This document shows positions 24,971 to 34,139 of a stretch of 64,000 nucleotides of DNA, piece after piece; within the stretch, counting starts at the first letter, position 1; the number at the start of each line of letters is the position of its first letter. The position numbers were made by a program, and so were the translations under genes. The DNA is from Nitrospira sp. Lineage in GTDB: Bacteria > Nitrospirota > Nitrospiria > Nitrospirales > Nitrospiraceae. The notes under the pieces are model-generated. The model ran no database searches, was not told the DNA's origin, and saw nothing but the letters and a program-made list of their open reading frames with translations. The stretch covers positions 118,155 through 182,154 of the forward strand of contig JAFEBH010000019.1 in assembly GCA_018242765.1 (NCBI GenBank). The letters run 5' to 3'.

Positions 24971-26902
24971 CTAAGACACGGCTCCTCTCCAACCGACTCG
25001 TAACCCGTTCGCCACGGCCAAGAGCTCGCTCAGCTCATGGATGAGAACCACCAGAGCGACGCTGAGGAAACCGCTAACTGCCAGCGGAATAAGCACCGCA
25101 AGAAGCAGGAGAGAAAAGGCGATATTCTCCCAACTTATTCGCCTCGCTGTCCGTCCCAGTCGGAGCACCTCCGGCACCTTCGCCAGATCATCGGCCATCA
25201 GTGCCACATCTGCCGCCTCGATCGCCGCATCGCTTCCCGCTACCCCCATGGCCACGCCACACGTAGCAGCTGCCAGAGCCGGCGCATCATTAATCCCATC
25301 GCCGACCATCAGAACCGGTCCGTGGCGACGTTCCAACTCCTTGACCGCTTCAACCTTGTCCTCCGGCTTGAGATCCGCCAGGCTGTCATCGAGGCCGAGG
25401 CTCTCAGCCACAGTTCGGGCCGTGCTCGCGTTATCTCCGGTCAGCATGACCGCGCGGAGCCCCAAGCGACGAAGTTCACCGATGACGTCCTTCACGCCGT
25501 CGCGGACACGGTCCTGCAAGATGAGGAGGCCGTACAGCTTGTGATTCGTCCCAACGAGGACGACAGTTTTTCCTTGGGCTTGCTGTGTCTGCACTATCTC
25601 CCGAACGGGATCCAATGGGATCCCGAGATCTTCGAACAGCGCCGGACTGCCGACATACCATCTCACGCCGTCAGAAGACACCGCGGTAGCTCCCACACCG
25701 GTCAGAGCCTCAAACTTTTGCATTGGTCTTAGAGCAAGCCCTTCAGCCCGTGCCTTCTCAAGGACAGCCCGTGCCAGCGGATGTTCGGAGCCATGCTCGA
25801 TGCCGGCCGCGACCGCGAGCAATTCGCCTGGTGAGCCGTTGAGAGAGATGAGGTCCGTGACAACCGGCTTGCCGGCAGTGAGGGTGCCCGTCTTATCGAA
25901 AGCTGCCACACGGATCCTCCCGAGATGCTCCAAATGCACGCCGCCCTTGATCAGAATGCCATGCTTGCCGGCCCAGCCAATCGCGGCAGCAGTCGCGACG
26001 GGTGTGGACATCACCAGCGCACATGGCGCAGCCGCGACTAAGAGCACCACCGCGCGCTCGGCCCAATCCTCCAGTGGCAAACCAAGAAGCCACGGCACAA
26101 GGAGAAACCCGACCGACACCAGCAACACGGCGGGGCTGTAACGGCGACCGAAGCGCTCGATCCATTGCTGAGCTTGCCCCTTGCGTTCCTGCGCCGCTTC
26201 CACCAGATGAATAATCTTGGCCAGGGTGTTGTCTTGAAACGACGCGGTCGCCTCGATCTCCAGGAGGCCTTGCTGGTTCAGGGTTCCGGCAAAGACTTTC
26301 ATGCCGGGGACCTTATCGACCGGAATGGATTCACCAGTGACTGCCGCTTCGTCCAGACTGGAACTTCCGACTCGAATCACGCCGTCGGTCGGAATGGTCT
26401 CGCCAGGCCGGGCGAGGAACCGGTCTCCCACCCGCAGTATTTCGGCGGGAATCGTGACTTCCTGGCCGTTGCGAAGGACATGCGCCTCTTTGGGCGCCAG
26501 GTCCAGGAGCGCCCGAATAGCCGAGCGCGTGCGCGCGTAGGTATATTCTTCCAGGCCCTCGGCCGACCCGTAGAGGAACACCAGGAAGGCGGCTTCATCC
26601 CACAGCCCCAGGATGCCGGACCCGACGGTGGCCGCCAGCATGAGGAAGTCGATCCCGATGACCCGTTCCTGGAGCAGCGCCTCAAGGGCTTCCCAGCCCC
26701 AGTGGTAGCCACCCAGCGGAATGGCCACAAAATAAAACAGCGCCTCGGTCTGCTCTGAGACCACACCCAGATGAGCCAGCGCAAATCCCACGCCCGCTAG
26801 AGCGCCAGCCATCAGCGCATTGCGCAGAACCGGGTATCGCCACCATGGACCCGCGAAGCCTCTGTCATGGTTTTGCTTCATCACCTTCTCCCCGGTATTC
26901 AT
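24971..26902 (-). CDS. Heavy-metal P1B-type ATPase with APC ion-path motif
   Basis: A 643-residue P1B ATPase that exports metal from the cytoplasm. There is no N-terminal HMA domain. Core motifs: TGES, DKTGTLTAGKP (Asp336) and [14 protein letters not shown]. In the ion path it has AAPCALVMSTPVA (Ala292-Pro293-Cys294), so the first Cys of CPC is Ala. The last helix carries HELSELLAVANG, which recalls the HEGG-type helix 8 of P1B-4 (Co/Zn/Fe) pumps, whose motif is SPC. Metal specificity is therefore uncertain: Zn, Co, Cd or Fe are candidates and Cu is unlikely. Start may be 26902 or the internal Met at 26881, which has the better ribosome site. Confidence 0.9.
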   Translation of the reverse strand: MNTGEKVMKQNHDRGFAGPWWRYPVLRNALMAGALAGVGFALAHLGVVSEQTEALFYFVAIPLGGYHWGWEALEALLQERVIGIDFLMLAATVGSGILGLWDEAAFLVFLYGSAEGLEEYTYARTRSAIRALLDLAPKEAHVLRNGQEVTIPAEILRVGDRFLARPGETIPTDGVIRVGSSSLDEAAVTGESIPVDKVPGMKVFAGTLNQQGLLEIEATASFQDNTLAKIIHLVEAAQERKGQAQQWIERFGRRYSPAVLLVSVGFLLVPWLLGLPLEDWAERAVVLLVAAAPCALVMSTPVATAAAIGWAGKHGILIKGGVHLEHLGRIRVAAFDKTGTLTAGKPVVTDLISLNGSPGELLAVAAGIEHGSEHPLARAVLEKARAEGLALRPMQKFEALTGVGATAVSSDGVRWYVGSPALFEDLGIPLDPVREIVQTQQAQGKTVVLVGTNHKLYGLLILQDRVRDGVKDVIGELRRLGLRAVMLTGDNASTARTVAESLGLDDSLADLKPEDKVEAVKELERRHGPVLMVGDGINDAPALAAATCGVAMGVAGSDAAIEAADVALMADDLAKVPEVLRLGRTARRISWENIAFSLLLLAVLIPLAVSGFLSVALVVLIHELSELLAVANGLRVGWRGAVS

Positions 26903-26972
26903 CGGTCCTTACCTGCTACCGTGAGAGCGGTGCGCATGGAGCTGTCATTCAACTTCGGACCCTTTCGGTCTC

Positions 26973-27206
26973 TTAAAGGAGATCGTTGCGCTTCTCTTCG
27001 AATTCCTCTTTGCTGATCTCTCCACGGGCATAGCGCTTTTTCAGAATCTCTAACGCTGATTCCGATTCTTGTGACGGTGAGCCAGGCCGTCCTTGTTCTA
27101 ACCATGACTTGACCCACAGGACGACTGCGACTATCCCCACTGCGAAAAAAGCGATCATCAACACATAACCAACCAAGCCCCCAAAACCCATCATTGGTTC
27201 GTGCAT
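26973..27206 (-). CDS. Small SHOCT-domain membrane protein
   Basis: From the ATG at 27206 (AAAAGGAGG upstream) it has 77 residues: one transmembrane helix (GYVLMIAFFAVGIVAVVLWV), a short linker, and a C-terminal SHOCT motif (LEILKKRYARGEISKEEFEE). SHOCT proteins are common small envelope proteins of unknown role, frequent beside metal pumps. It directly precedes the P1B ATPase gene in the transcript. A decayed copy lies near 34140-34210. Confidence 0.85.
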   Translation of the reverse strand: MHEPMMGFGGLVGYVLMIAFFAVGIVAVVLWVKSWLEQGRPGSPSQESESALEILKKRYARGEISKEEFEEKRNDLL

Positions 27207-27317
27207 GCTGCCTCCTTTTTTCACCACCTGCTCTTGTAAGCCTATTCTGGCGACTCTCTCCGGTGAGGTACGGCCGCACGATAGGATTTGTCCCGAGGCG
27301 GCCATGTTTCCATAGAT

Positions 27318-27580
27318 TTATGTTTTTCCTTCTATCCCTGGGCTGATATGTATCAGCGTCGAGCGGTCGCTTTCCAGCTGGACCGTTGTGTGCTCGATGC
27401 CGAATCGTTCGCGGAGGAGCGCCTGGAGATCGTTCAAGATATGCTGCCCATCAGACAGATCCACCAACACATGCGCGCTCATGGCTTCCCGGCCTGACGT
27501 GAGTGTCCGAGACATGAAGATCGTGAACATCGCGGACACCATGGGACGTACGCATGGCGGTCTCGATCTCTCGAACATCG
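27318..27580 (-). pseudogene. C-terminal fragment of a CDF (CzcD-like) cation transporter gene
   Basis: The minus strand encodes EAMSAHVLVDLSDGQHILND and RERFGIEHTTVQLESDRS, nearly identical to the cytoplasmic C-terminal domain of the CDF protein at 34605-35528. It also has part of the preceding SHGVRDVHDLHV in another frame. All transmembrane segments are absent. At 27580 the homology stops abruptly where an IS5-type transposase remnant begins, so the gene was probably cut by that insertion. Confidence 0.8.
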
Positions 27581-27584
27581 CTGG

Positions 27585-27713
27585 CTTGTGGAGCGCTTCT
27601 TTGCCTGGCTGCAATGGAAACGACAGCTCCTTATTCGCTGGGAGTACTACGCCTCCAACTTCCTCGGCTTTGCCCAGCTCGCCTGCATCACGATGCTCCT
27701 CAAACAATTGTGA
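27585..27713 (+). pseudogene. IS5-type transposase remnant (3' end)
   Basis: The plus strand reads LVERFFAWLQWKRQLLIRWE, YYASNFLGFAQLACITMLLK and ends QL-stop at 27711-27713. The R-W-E-Y-Y-x-x-N-F-L-G-F pattern at the end of the protein is typical of IS5-family DDE transposases. Only about 42 codons remain. It marks the break point of the CDF fragment next to it. Confidence 0.7.
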
Positions 27714-27894
27714 GATAGATTCTAGTCTCAGAGACATGTTGTTAATGACCTCATTCGTGCCACATGGTGCTTCCCTAGTTATCAATAGCGTCCTTAACGA
27801 GCACGGCAGTGTGGCTTACCATATCTGCGGCAACTATATTTATATGTGAGCGTACCAGTGTGCCATTGCAGTGACGCAAACCGGATGTTTACTA

Positions 27895-30168
27895 TCAGAA
27901 CCGGAACTCGGCTCCCGCAAATGCGCTGATGCCTAGACCTGGATTGGCGAAACGCCTAAGTGAATCATTGACGATGACGGCACCCGCATATGTTTTGTCG
28001 CTAAGATTCCGACCTTCCGCATACAGCGTCAGATTCTTGGTCACATTCCAGCCAGACCGGAAGTTGACGATGCAATAAGAGGGAGCCTTTACCTGATTGA
28101 GATAATCCGTGTAAATCCCGGTCATCACCCATTCGATATTGGGTGCCAACCACCATCCTCGTGGATGGTCATATCGCAGTTCTCCTGTAAGATTGTGTTC
28201 GGGCGCACCGGCGACTGTATTTCCCGCAGCGGCAATGAGCACATTGGGACCGCCCACGCCCCCTCCGCGTACATCCTCCGTAAATCTGAAATGTGACCAG
28301 GTATAAGCCGCACGCACCTGCAAGCTGTCACTGTTCATTCCGCTCCCGGGTACGAACAAGCCTCTAGCCAGCACCATTGCGCCACCGGCCTCGACCCCGA
28401 CATGGCGTGTGCCGTTCGCGTTTTGAAAGGTGCCTTGATTGTTGATGTTGGATGCAAGTATTTCTTTTTCCATTTCCAGGTCATACGCCGTCAGGTCCCA
28501 GCTATAACGTTTGTCCGCGGTCGTACCCCGGTAGCCCAGCTCAAACTGCCAGGCCCGTTGCGCGTCGAGATTCAGGAATCCACTATTGGCCGAACCGTCC
28601 GCATTGACCGAGGACAGCAATTCCAGATTCAGGGGAGCCTCGTACGCCCGGCTCGCGTTGAAGTACACTTGGGATGTAGGCGTGGTCTTGTAAACGAATC
28701 CCACTTTAGGATTGAGCGCATCAAAATGCCTGAGAGGCCGACGTGTATTCGCAAGCGTGGACGCGGCCGATTGCGTCGGCGGGCCGACGGGCGAGAAATT
28801 ATCGACGTTTCCTTCCCGGGTCGAGTAGTCCCACCGTCCGCCCAGGACCAGCGTGAACCGATCGGTGATATCCAGCGCATCCTCGGCGTACACGCCCATG
28901 TACAAGGTACGAAGGAAAGCGTTTTGCGTCATCGCCCCGATGCTTCCGCGGACATTCACGAAACGCCGCTGATTTTGGTCTCCATAGCGCGGCTGCACGC
29001 CGACGACAAATGAATTGGGCTTGCCGAAAAGGGGATTGGTATTGGAATAGCGAAGTTCCCCACCGACGTTATGATTGTTCTGACGGATCGTCTGAAAAAT
29101 GGGATGGTCGAGGTACTGGTATGAATAGTAGGGAATCAGTTCGATGAATTGATTCGTCGCAAACTCGTTTCGGTAGGCGACACCGATCCGCTGGAGGTTG
29201 TAATACCGTCCATATTTACAGACCTGATTATTGAGCGAGCACGCAAAAAAGTTTCCCCCGGCGGGATTGGCGCCTGGCGTTTGTCCCCCTACTTGTCTCG
29301 GATCGGCAAACAATTGTTCGTTCGTGAGTGCACCAGGAATGGATTCGGACACGTTCGCTTGAAGAAAATACGCGCGGATCTCTTGATGCGTGCCAAGCTG
29401 CAAGCCCACATTGGCATTCACCCGCTGCCTGGCCTGTTGGCTGTGATCCTGATACCCATCCTGACGGTTACCCGATACGCTCACATAGTAGTCAGCCGTC
29501 GCGTCCATATTCCCAATCTTAAATGGCGTGGTGACTTTTCCGCTGGACACTTGACCACTGATCAATCCGAAGCTGCCAGCGATGAGCCGCATCTGGAGGG
29601 TTGAGGCGTTGTAGCCTGTCCGGGGAACAAAATTGATCGCGCCCCCGAGCGAGTTGGCACCATACCGGAGCGCATTCGCGCCCTTGTAGACTTCGATCCG
29701 CTCATACGCGAGCAGATCGATGGATTCGAAATCGGAAAATCCGTCCGCATCCCCGAAAAAGATCCCATTGATCAGGATATTGATGCCACGATGATGAAAA
29801 TTGTTCCTCAGCGACGTCCCACGGATCTGGAATTGTCCCTCATCCGCTCCGAATCGAGACTGGAACCGAATGCCGGGAGCGAATTGCAGCACATCCTGGA
29901 GATTCATGGCCCGTGACTGCACAATTTCCTTTTCCTCGATGAGAATGTTACTGGCCGGCCGTTTGGCGAATTCCTTCTTCACATCCTCGATATTTTCAAT
30001 ACGCTGACCTTCGACCGTTACCGCCTCCATCGACACGACCGATTCGTCATTCCCTTTAGGGTCACCATCCTGGGCCAGACCAACCTGTATTCCAATAGTC
30101 TGTAGTGCCAGAATACCCACGACGCTCAAAGCCAACCGTTGTTTCCATGTCTTACCGAGCACGCCCAT
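27895..30168 (-). CDS. TonB-dependent outer-membrane receptor
   Basis: A 757-residue receptor from the ATG at 30168 (GGAGGGG upstream), with a signal peptide ending VGLAQ, a plug domain (MNLQDVLQFAPGIRFQSRFG, IRGTSLRNNFHHRGINILIN, YKGANALRYGANSLGGAINF) and a 22-strand-type barrel ending in a C-terminal Phe (FAGAEFRF). It imports a ligand with energy from TonB encoded in the same operon. Two neighbouring Cys (FACSLNNQVCKYG) sit in a predicted extracellular loop. The ligand is not readable from sequence. Operon partners with His and Cys clusters suggest a metal or metallophore. Confidence 0.92.
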   Translation of the reverse strand: MGVLGKTWKQRLALSVVGILALQTIGIQVGLAQDGDPKGNDESVVSMEAVTVEGQRIENIEDVKKEFAKRPASNILIEEKEIVQSRAMNLQDVLQFAPGIRFQSRFGADEGQFQIRGTSLRNNFHHRGINILINGIFFGDADGFSDFESIDLLAYERIEVYKGANALRYGANSLGGAINFVPRTGYNASTLQMRLIAGSFGLISGQVSSGKVTTPFKIGNMDATADYYVSVSGNRQDGYQDHSQQARQRVNANVGLQLGTHQEIRAYFLQANVSESIPGALTNEQLFADPRQVGGQTPGANPAGGNFFACSLNNQVCKYGRYYNLQRIGVAYRNEFATNQFIELIPYYSYQYLDHPIFQTIRQNNHNVGGELRYSNTNPLFGKPNSFVVGVQPRYGDQNQRRFVNVRGSIGAMTQNAFLRTLYMGVYAEDALDITDRFTLVLGGRWDYSTREGNVDNFSPVGPPTQSAASTLANTRRPLRHFDALNPKVGFVYKTTPTSQVYFNASRAYEAPLNLELLSSVNADGSANSGFLNLDAQRAWQFELGYRGTTADKRYSWDLTAYDLEMEKEILASNINNQGTFQNANGTRHVGVEAGGAMVLARGLFVPGSGMNSDSLQVRAAYTWSHFRFTEDVRGGGVGGPNVLIAAAGNTVAGAPEHNLTGELRYDHPRGWWLAPNIEWVMTGIYTDYLNQVKAPSYCIVNFRSGWNVTKNLTLYAEGRNLSDKTYAGAVIVNDSLRRFANPGLGISAFAGAEFRF

Positions 30169-30331
30169 GTACCCCTCCATATGATTTAAGCGGGCCCCCT
30201 GGACTGGCATCGCCATTCAATGACTAATGCGATCCATAAAGAGGTCCCCAAGCCCTCTCCTGGGTGCGAATCCCACGCGCACAATTCCCATCACCTCACA
30301 AGGGATGAGGAATCGCCAACTTGGAATCCCT

Positions 30332-30733
30332 TCAAATGGTTAGAACACAGAGACTCGAAGGTGGACTTCTGCCGCGGATAGAGGAGAAAGGGCAGAAACG
30401 GCGCCGAATATAGAGGTGGGTGATGAGAAGCCCGGCAAGACACAACCACATTCTGTCGGTTGACACCGAAGCAGGAAGAGACGGGGAAGAGGTGAACGAA
30501 CAGCCCCACACACAGTGAGAGGCGTGTGAAGCACCATTATGATTATGCTGATGATGTTCCGATGCTCCTTCAAGAAGGGGGAAACATGTCATCATTGCCG
30601 TGCTGAGCACGGCATAGAAGATCACGACGCAGAGCACGATGACTCCGGCAGCCGGATTGATCTTGCCGGACGCCGACATTCTGAGAGCCGTACATCGGCG
30701 CAAAGTAAACCTGAAGAACGAAAATGCCGTCAT
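30332..30733 (-). CDS. His/Cys-rich small membrane protein
   Basis: A 133-residue protein starting at 30733 with an ATGA overlap on the thioredoxin gene stop, so translation is coupled. It has an N-terminal basic stretch, a transmembrane segment (AAGVIVLCVVIFYAVLST), a metal-ligand cluster (EHHQHNHNGASHASHCVWGC) and a second hydrophobic stretch near LCLAGLLITH. The His/Cys cluster on the likely periplasmic side suggests metal capture. Family unknown. It lies between the thioredoxin and the TonB-dependent receptor genes. Confidence 0.65.
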   Translation of the reverse strand: MTAFSFFRFTLRRCTALRMSASGKINPAAGVIVLCVVIFYAVLSTAMMTCFPLLEGASEHHQHNHNGASHASHCVWGCSFTSSPSLPASVSTDRMWLCLAGLLITHLYIRRRFCPFSSIRGRSPPSSLCVLTI

Positions 30734-31272
30734 CGTTGCGCGTCCATCAAGGCCTGAATCAGCGTCACGGATTCCGGTCCATCCCATTGCCGAGGACCGA
30801 CGACTAACGCAGCCATCCTGCCCTGCTTGTCGATCAGCACGGTTGTGGGAAGCCCGCGAACTCCGAATGCGGCACTGACCTCTTTCCGTTCATCGATGAG
30901 CACAGGAAAGTGGAGACCGAGAGTGGCGACATACTTGCGAATCCCTTCACGCTGTTGATCGGTCGTCACCGCAAGCAATTCGAACTCTTTATTTGCAAAA
31001 ATGCTCTTCAGTCGTTCCAGGGCGGGCATTTCTTCCTTACACGGACCGCACCATGTAGCCCAGAAGTTCACTAAGAGTACCTTCCCGCGCAGCTGCATGG
31101 AATCGACAGGTGTGCCATCGAGAGAAGTCAAACGAAAGCTCGGGGCCGGTCGTTCATCAGACACGGCCTTCATGCCGGCAGCGGCATACATCTGCATGCT
31201 GTCGGCCTCCGCGCTGCGCGGCTCGAAATGGACAAGACCCCAAACCAGCAGAATTATCATTCGAGCAATCAT
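30730..31272 (-). CDS. TlpA/ResA-like thioredoxin, exported
   Basis: A 180-residue thioredoxin-fold protein from the ATG at 31272, which overlaps the stop of the propeller gene by ATGA. It has an N-terminal signal/anchor, then the redox motif NFWATWCGPCKEEMPALE (Cys75, Cys78) and the cis-Pro loop RGLPTTVLIDKQGR. TlpA-type proteins keep periplasmic cysteines reduced, for instance so they can bind copper. The partner is likely the upstream propeller with its CPCC motif, or the His/Cys-rich protein encoded next. Confidence 0.9.
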   Translation of the reverse strand: MIARMIILLVWGLVHFEPRSAEADSMQMYAAAGMKAVSDERPAPSFRLTSLDGTPVDSMQLRGKVLLVNFWATWCGPCKEEMPALERLKSIFANKEFELLAVTTDQQREGIRKYVATLGLHFPVLIDERKEVSAAFGVRGLPTTVLIDKQGRMAALVVGPRQWDGPESVTLIQALMDAQR

Positions 31273-32546
31273 GGCACCGGCTCCTTGATGCGGGACAGAT
31301 CGAGCGTTCCCCACTGCACGATCATGCGATTATGCGGCCAGGCATGCTCGGTCCACGCCAACGCCACGGACCCACTAGAATGGACGGCAACAGCCGGCAT
31401 TTCGGCTTTGGCGCCGTCGCTGAGAGTTTGGACAGGGCCGAACGTCTTGCCGCGATCCATGGACACTCGCATGACTGTTCGTTTCCGAACGCCGGTCACT
31501 TCTTCCCATACGGCCACGATCGCTCCATCCTCATGCACCGCCATCAGAAGGTGATCGGGAAGCGAGGTCGTGGAGGTGTGCAGCGAGAGCGGTACAGAAA
31601 ACGTCTGGCCTTGATCGTCGGACGTTGAAAAGAGCAACTTCGGCTGCTCATCCACGCCCTCCGTGTACCACGCAACGTAGAGCCTGTTATACCGATCGAA
31701 CGCAAGCGATGGACCACGATGCGGGCACGCCGGAAATATCCACCCGTCCTGATGAACCAGGTGAGGCGCCGAAAAGGTGCTACCTCCGTCATGAGACCTC
31801 GCCAACACAACGTCTCGCACGTTCCCCTCAAAGGTCTTTCTCCACGCAACCCAAAGTCCTCCATCGGGAGCGAGCGCCATGATCGGCCTGCAACAGGGGC
31901 ACGCCATGCCATCGATCGTCCGATTGACCCCCAGGGTCTTTCCATGATCACGGCTCGCGGCGAAGATGGCACCTGCCCCACTGCGATCTTTTCCACGATG
32001 ATCCAGCCACGCGAGATACACGTTCCCGTTTGGCATGGCCAGCACGTGTTCGAAACTATGGCTGATGGGTTGATTGTCATCGTTGACGGTTATCGGAGCG
32101 TCAAAGGTTAGCCCTCGGTCATGCGATCGTGCGAGGAGAAGATCGGAGGCAAATGGCGAATCAGATTTGGCCTGTGCCGTAGACCACGTGAAATAGACTT
32201 CATCTTTTGCTCCGATCGTCAGACCGGGCGCCTGATGCAACGCGGCCGGCTCACGCGTTGCGGGATTGACTTGCACGATTCGGGCGGGCGCTTTCTCCGG
32301 CCCAACCAGGTGAACCGTCTTCAACGAACGTTTCTCACCCTGCTGTTCGAACCATCCCAGGTGAACATGGCCCATCTCATCGAACTGCAACGCTGGAGGC
32401 GAAATTTCGAGTGACTGAGATTCGAGGATCTTCTGTTTTGAGAAAAGCGACAGCCCATCGCCTGTACCAGCTTCAGAGACGGATGGGAGGGCTTGAAAGA
32501 CGATGTAAAGGCAGATCAATGTTTTGCAGGGCGGGTGACTTCGCAT
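31269..32546 (-). CDS. Exported Asp-box (BNR) beta-propeller with CPCC motif
   Basis: A 425-residue secreted protein: signal peptide (ending SVSEAG), then five Asp-box repeats of the type S-x-D-x-G-x-T-F (SHDRGLTF, SRDHGKTL, SHDGGSTF, SDDQGQTF, SMDRGKTF) typical of sialidase-fold propellers. It lacks the catalytic Arg triad and Tyr/Glu pattern I would expect of a real sialidase. Four cysteines cluster in two loops, MACPCCRPIMAL (Cys216, 218, 219) and FPACPHRGPS (Cys274 with His276), which could form a metal or redox site. The downstream TlpA-like gene is coupled by ATGA. A broken copy lies at 45326-46010. Confidence 0.8.
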   Translation of the reverse strand: MRSHPPCKTLICLYIVFQALPSVSEAGTGDGLSLFSKQKILESQSLEISPPALQFDEMGHVHLGWFEQQGEKRSLKTVHLVGPEKAPARIVQVNPATREPAALHQAPGLTIGAKDEVYFTWSTAQAKSDSPFASDLLLARSHDRGLTFDAPITVNDDNQPISHSFEHVLAMPNGNVYLAWLDHRGKDRSGAGAIFAASRDHGKTLGVNRTIDGMACPCCRPIMALAPDGGLWVAWRKTFEGNVRDVVLARSHDGGSTFSAPHLVHQDGWIFPACPHRGPSLAFDRYNRLYVAWYTEGVDEQPKLLFSTSDDQGQTFSVPLSLHTSTTSLPDHLLMAVHEDGAIVAVWEEVTGVRKRTVMRVSMDRGKTFGPVQTLSDGAKAEMPAVAVHSSGSVALAWTEHAWPHNRMIVQWGTLDLSRIKEPVP

Positions 32547-32593
32547 ATGTCCTCTTCACCTTCTGAGTACGTCAATAGTCGAACCCTCTCGTT

Positions 32594-33532
32594 TCAACGT
32601 CTCAAACTGTAAGAAATTGGCAAGTCAACGACCACCTGGGCGACTTCTAACTGGTGCTCCATGTGCAGCGGGCAAGCCTGACGGACGACATCAAGCGCGG
32701 CTTCGTCGAGGTGGTCATTCCCGGAACTCTTACGGATCTTTACGTTCATAAGATTTCCATTGGCCTCGATCACGGCCCGAACGATCACCTCACCCTCCGT
32801 GCGATTCAATCGTGCAAGGCTGGGATATCGCTTCAGCTCTGTTACACGCCGCCAAAGAGATTCCCCTACCCACCGATGATTGGCCTTGGCTGCCGATGTC
32901 TGCGCCGAACTTGTCGGTGTCGAGGCCGTTTCCAGGGCCGGAAGGTCAGTAGGAATCGAAGACGTCGCTGGATTCGCAGGCGATTCATGAAAGACCGGTG
33001 CGGGAGTTTTCGGTATGTCGGTTTGCGCCATTGATTCTGTTATGGGAGTCGTCTCAGGCACGGACTCCTTGATCGGCTCCTCCTTCGCGATCTCAGTCAC
33101 CGCTGGTTCGGGGTGTGTCGGTTCAGGTTGTATGGCTTTTTGCAGTTCAGGATTGATGAGCTTCTCTTCGATCTCTGGAGTCGATCGCGGAGATGGCGAA
33201 GGCTGTGATCTGGATTGCCTGACGGCGGGTGGGATCATCCGGTTCTTCTGAAGCGGGTATGAAGATGTTTCTGGCGATGATGTATTTGAGGACAATTCAG
33301 AACTCGTCACTTCTGCAGCCGTTTGGACAATCTGCAGGGTATCTTTGGAAGCGCTGTTCACCAATGAGACTTCCCATCGGAATGGTTCCTGCTCCAGCAC
33401 CATGGCCGTCATCGGCATCCAGAATACGAGAATCAGAAGCAGCGCTGCATGCAAAAGAACCGAGGCACTCCATCCCTGAATGGACTCGCTCGAAAGAAAG
33501 GGGAATTTATCGATGGTGTGATTTTTGTTCAT
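32594..33532 (-). CDS. tonB: TonB energy-transducing protein
   Basis: A 312-residue protein with an N-terminal transmembrane anchor (GWSASVLLHAALLLILVFWM), a long Pro/Ser/Glu-rich periplasmic spacer (PEPTHPEPAVTEIAKEEPIK) and a C-terminal TonB domain (YPSLARLNRTEGEVIVRAVI, SSGNDHLDEAALDVVRQACP). It links the proton motive force, through ExbBD, to the receptor encoded downstream. No exbB or exbD is in the window, so it must use units encoded elsewhere. No clear ribosome site was seen. Confidence 0.9.
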   Translation of the reverse strand: MNKNHTIDKFPFLSSESIQGWSASVLLHAALLLILVFWMPMTAMVLEQEPFRWEVSLVNSASKDTLQIVQTAAEVTSSELSSNTSSPETSSYPLQKNRMIPPAVRQSRSQPSPSPRSTPEIEEKLINPELQKAIQPEPTHPEPAVTEIAKEEPIKESVPETTPITESMAQTDIPKTPAPVFHESPANPATSSIPTDLPALETASTPTSSAQTSAAKANHRWVGESLWRRVTELKRYPSLARLNRTEGEVIVRAVIEANGNLMNVKIRKSSGNDHLDEAALDVVRQACPLHMEHQLEVAQVVVDLPISYSLRR

Positions 33533-33693
33533 AATGCAACACCTACATCTACGGGCTTACGCAGCATCTATTGCCGCGTTACCAGTAATCCCATAGGCCG
33601 GGATGTCGCCGCATGACGACAACCGTGGTAAGAAAGGACGATCATCGATGGTCCTCTCTTCTTCCTAAACACGCGAGAACGTGGGGCTAAAAA

Positions 33694-34005
33694 TTAAGCT
33701 TGAATTAGAAGGGGAGGGCCACGGGACGTAGCCGTCTTAAGGGCAACGAACGGAAGAGAACTGAAGGATTCCAGATCGACATGTTGGATAGGCGTCAGTT
33801 CGACTAGCACGGGCACGGCGACTACATCGAGAACCTGTCCGGCGGTGCACATCCAGGAGCACAGGACGGTGCCATGCGTTCCTTGTTGGTGATGCGCATG
33901 AGGAGACTCGTGGACCAAAGAGTGAGTTGATGCGAGACCTGCGGCACCGAGGAAGCAAATGACTACGAGTGCGACGGCAATCTTCTTGTAATTAGGAGAT
34001 TTCAT
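33694..34005 (-). CDS. Small exported His/Cys protein heading the TonB operon
   Basis: A 103-residue protein with a signal peptide (VALVVICFLGAAGLASTHSL), a His-rich segment (HESPHAHHQQGTHG), then LCSWMCTAGQ and a hydrophobic C-terminus ending GPPLLIQA. The layout (signal, His cluster, Cys pair, hydrophobic tail with Pro-Pro) resembles CzcI-type small periplasmic proteins. It is first in the TonB-propeller-thioredoxin-receptor cluster. Family uncertain (DUF2946-like proteins share this architecture). Confidence 0.65.
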   Translation of the reverse strand: MKSPNYKKIAVALVVICFLGAAGLASTHSLVHESPHAHHQQGTHGTVLCSWMCTAGQVLDVVAVPVLVELTPIQHVDLESFSSLPFVALKTATSRGPPLLIQA

Positions 34006-34139
34006 CGGGTCGTGAATGTTACGTGGGCATCAGACGAGAAGTCAAGGCGACTGCCCTGCATATGCAACAGGTACTCGCTTCCAGGCACGCCGCCTTCTTC
34101 GTGTTCCTTTTTACATTGCGTTTCTTACAGGGATCGATG

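Noticed and set aside
31269..32546. Sialidase (neuraminidase) activity for the Asp-box protein
   Set aside because: Asp boxes define the fold only. The catalytic Arg triad and nucleophile Tyr are not recognisable, and operon partners point to metal/redox functions.
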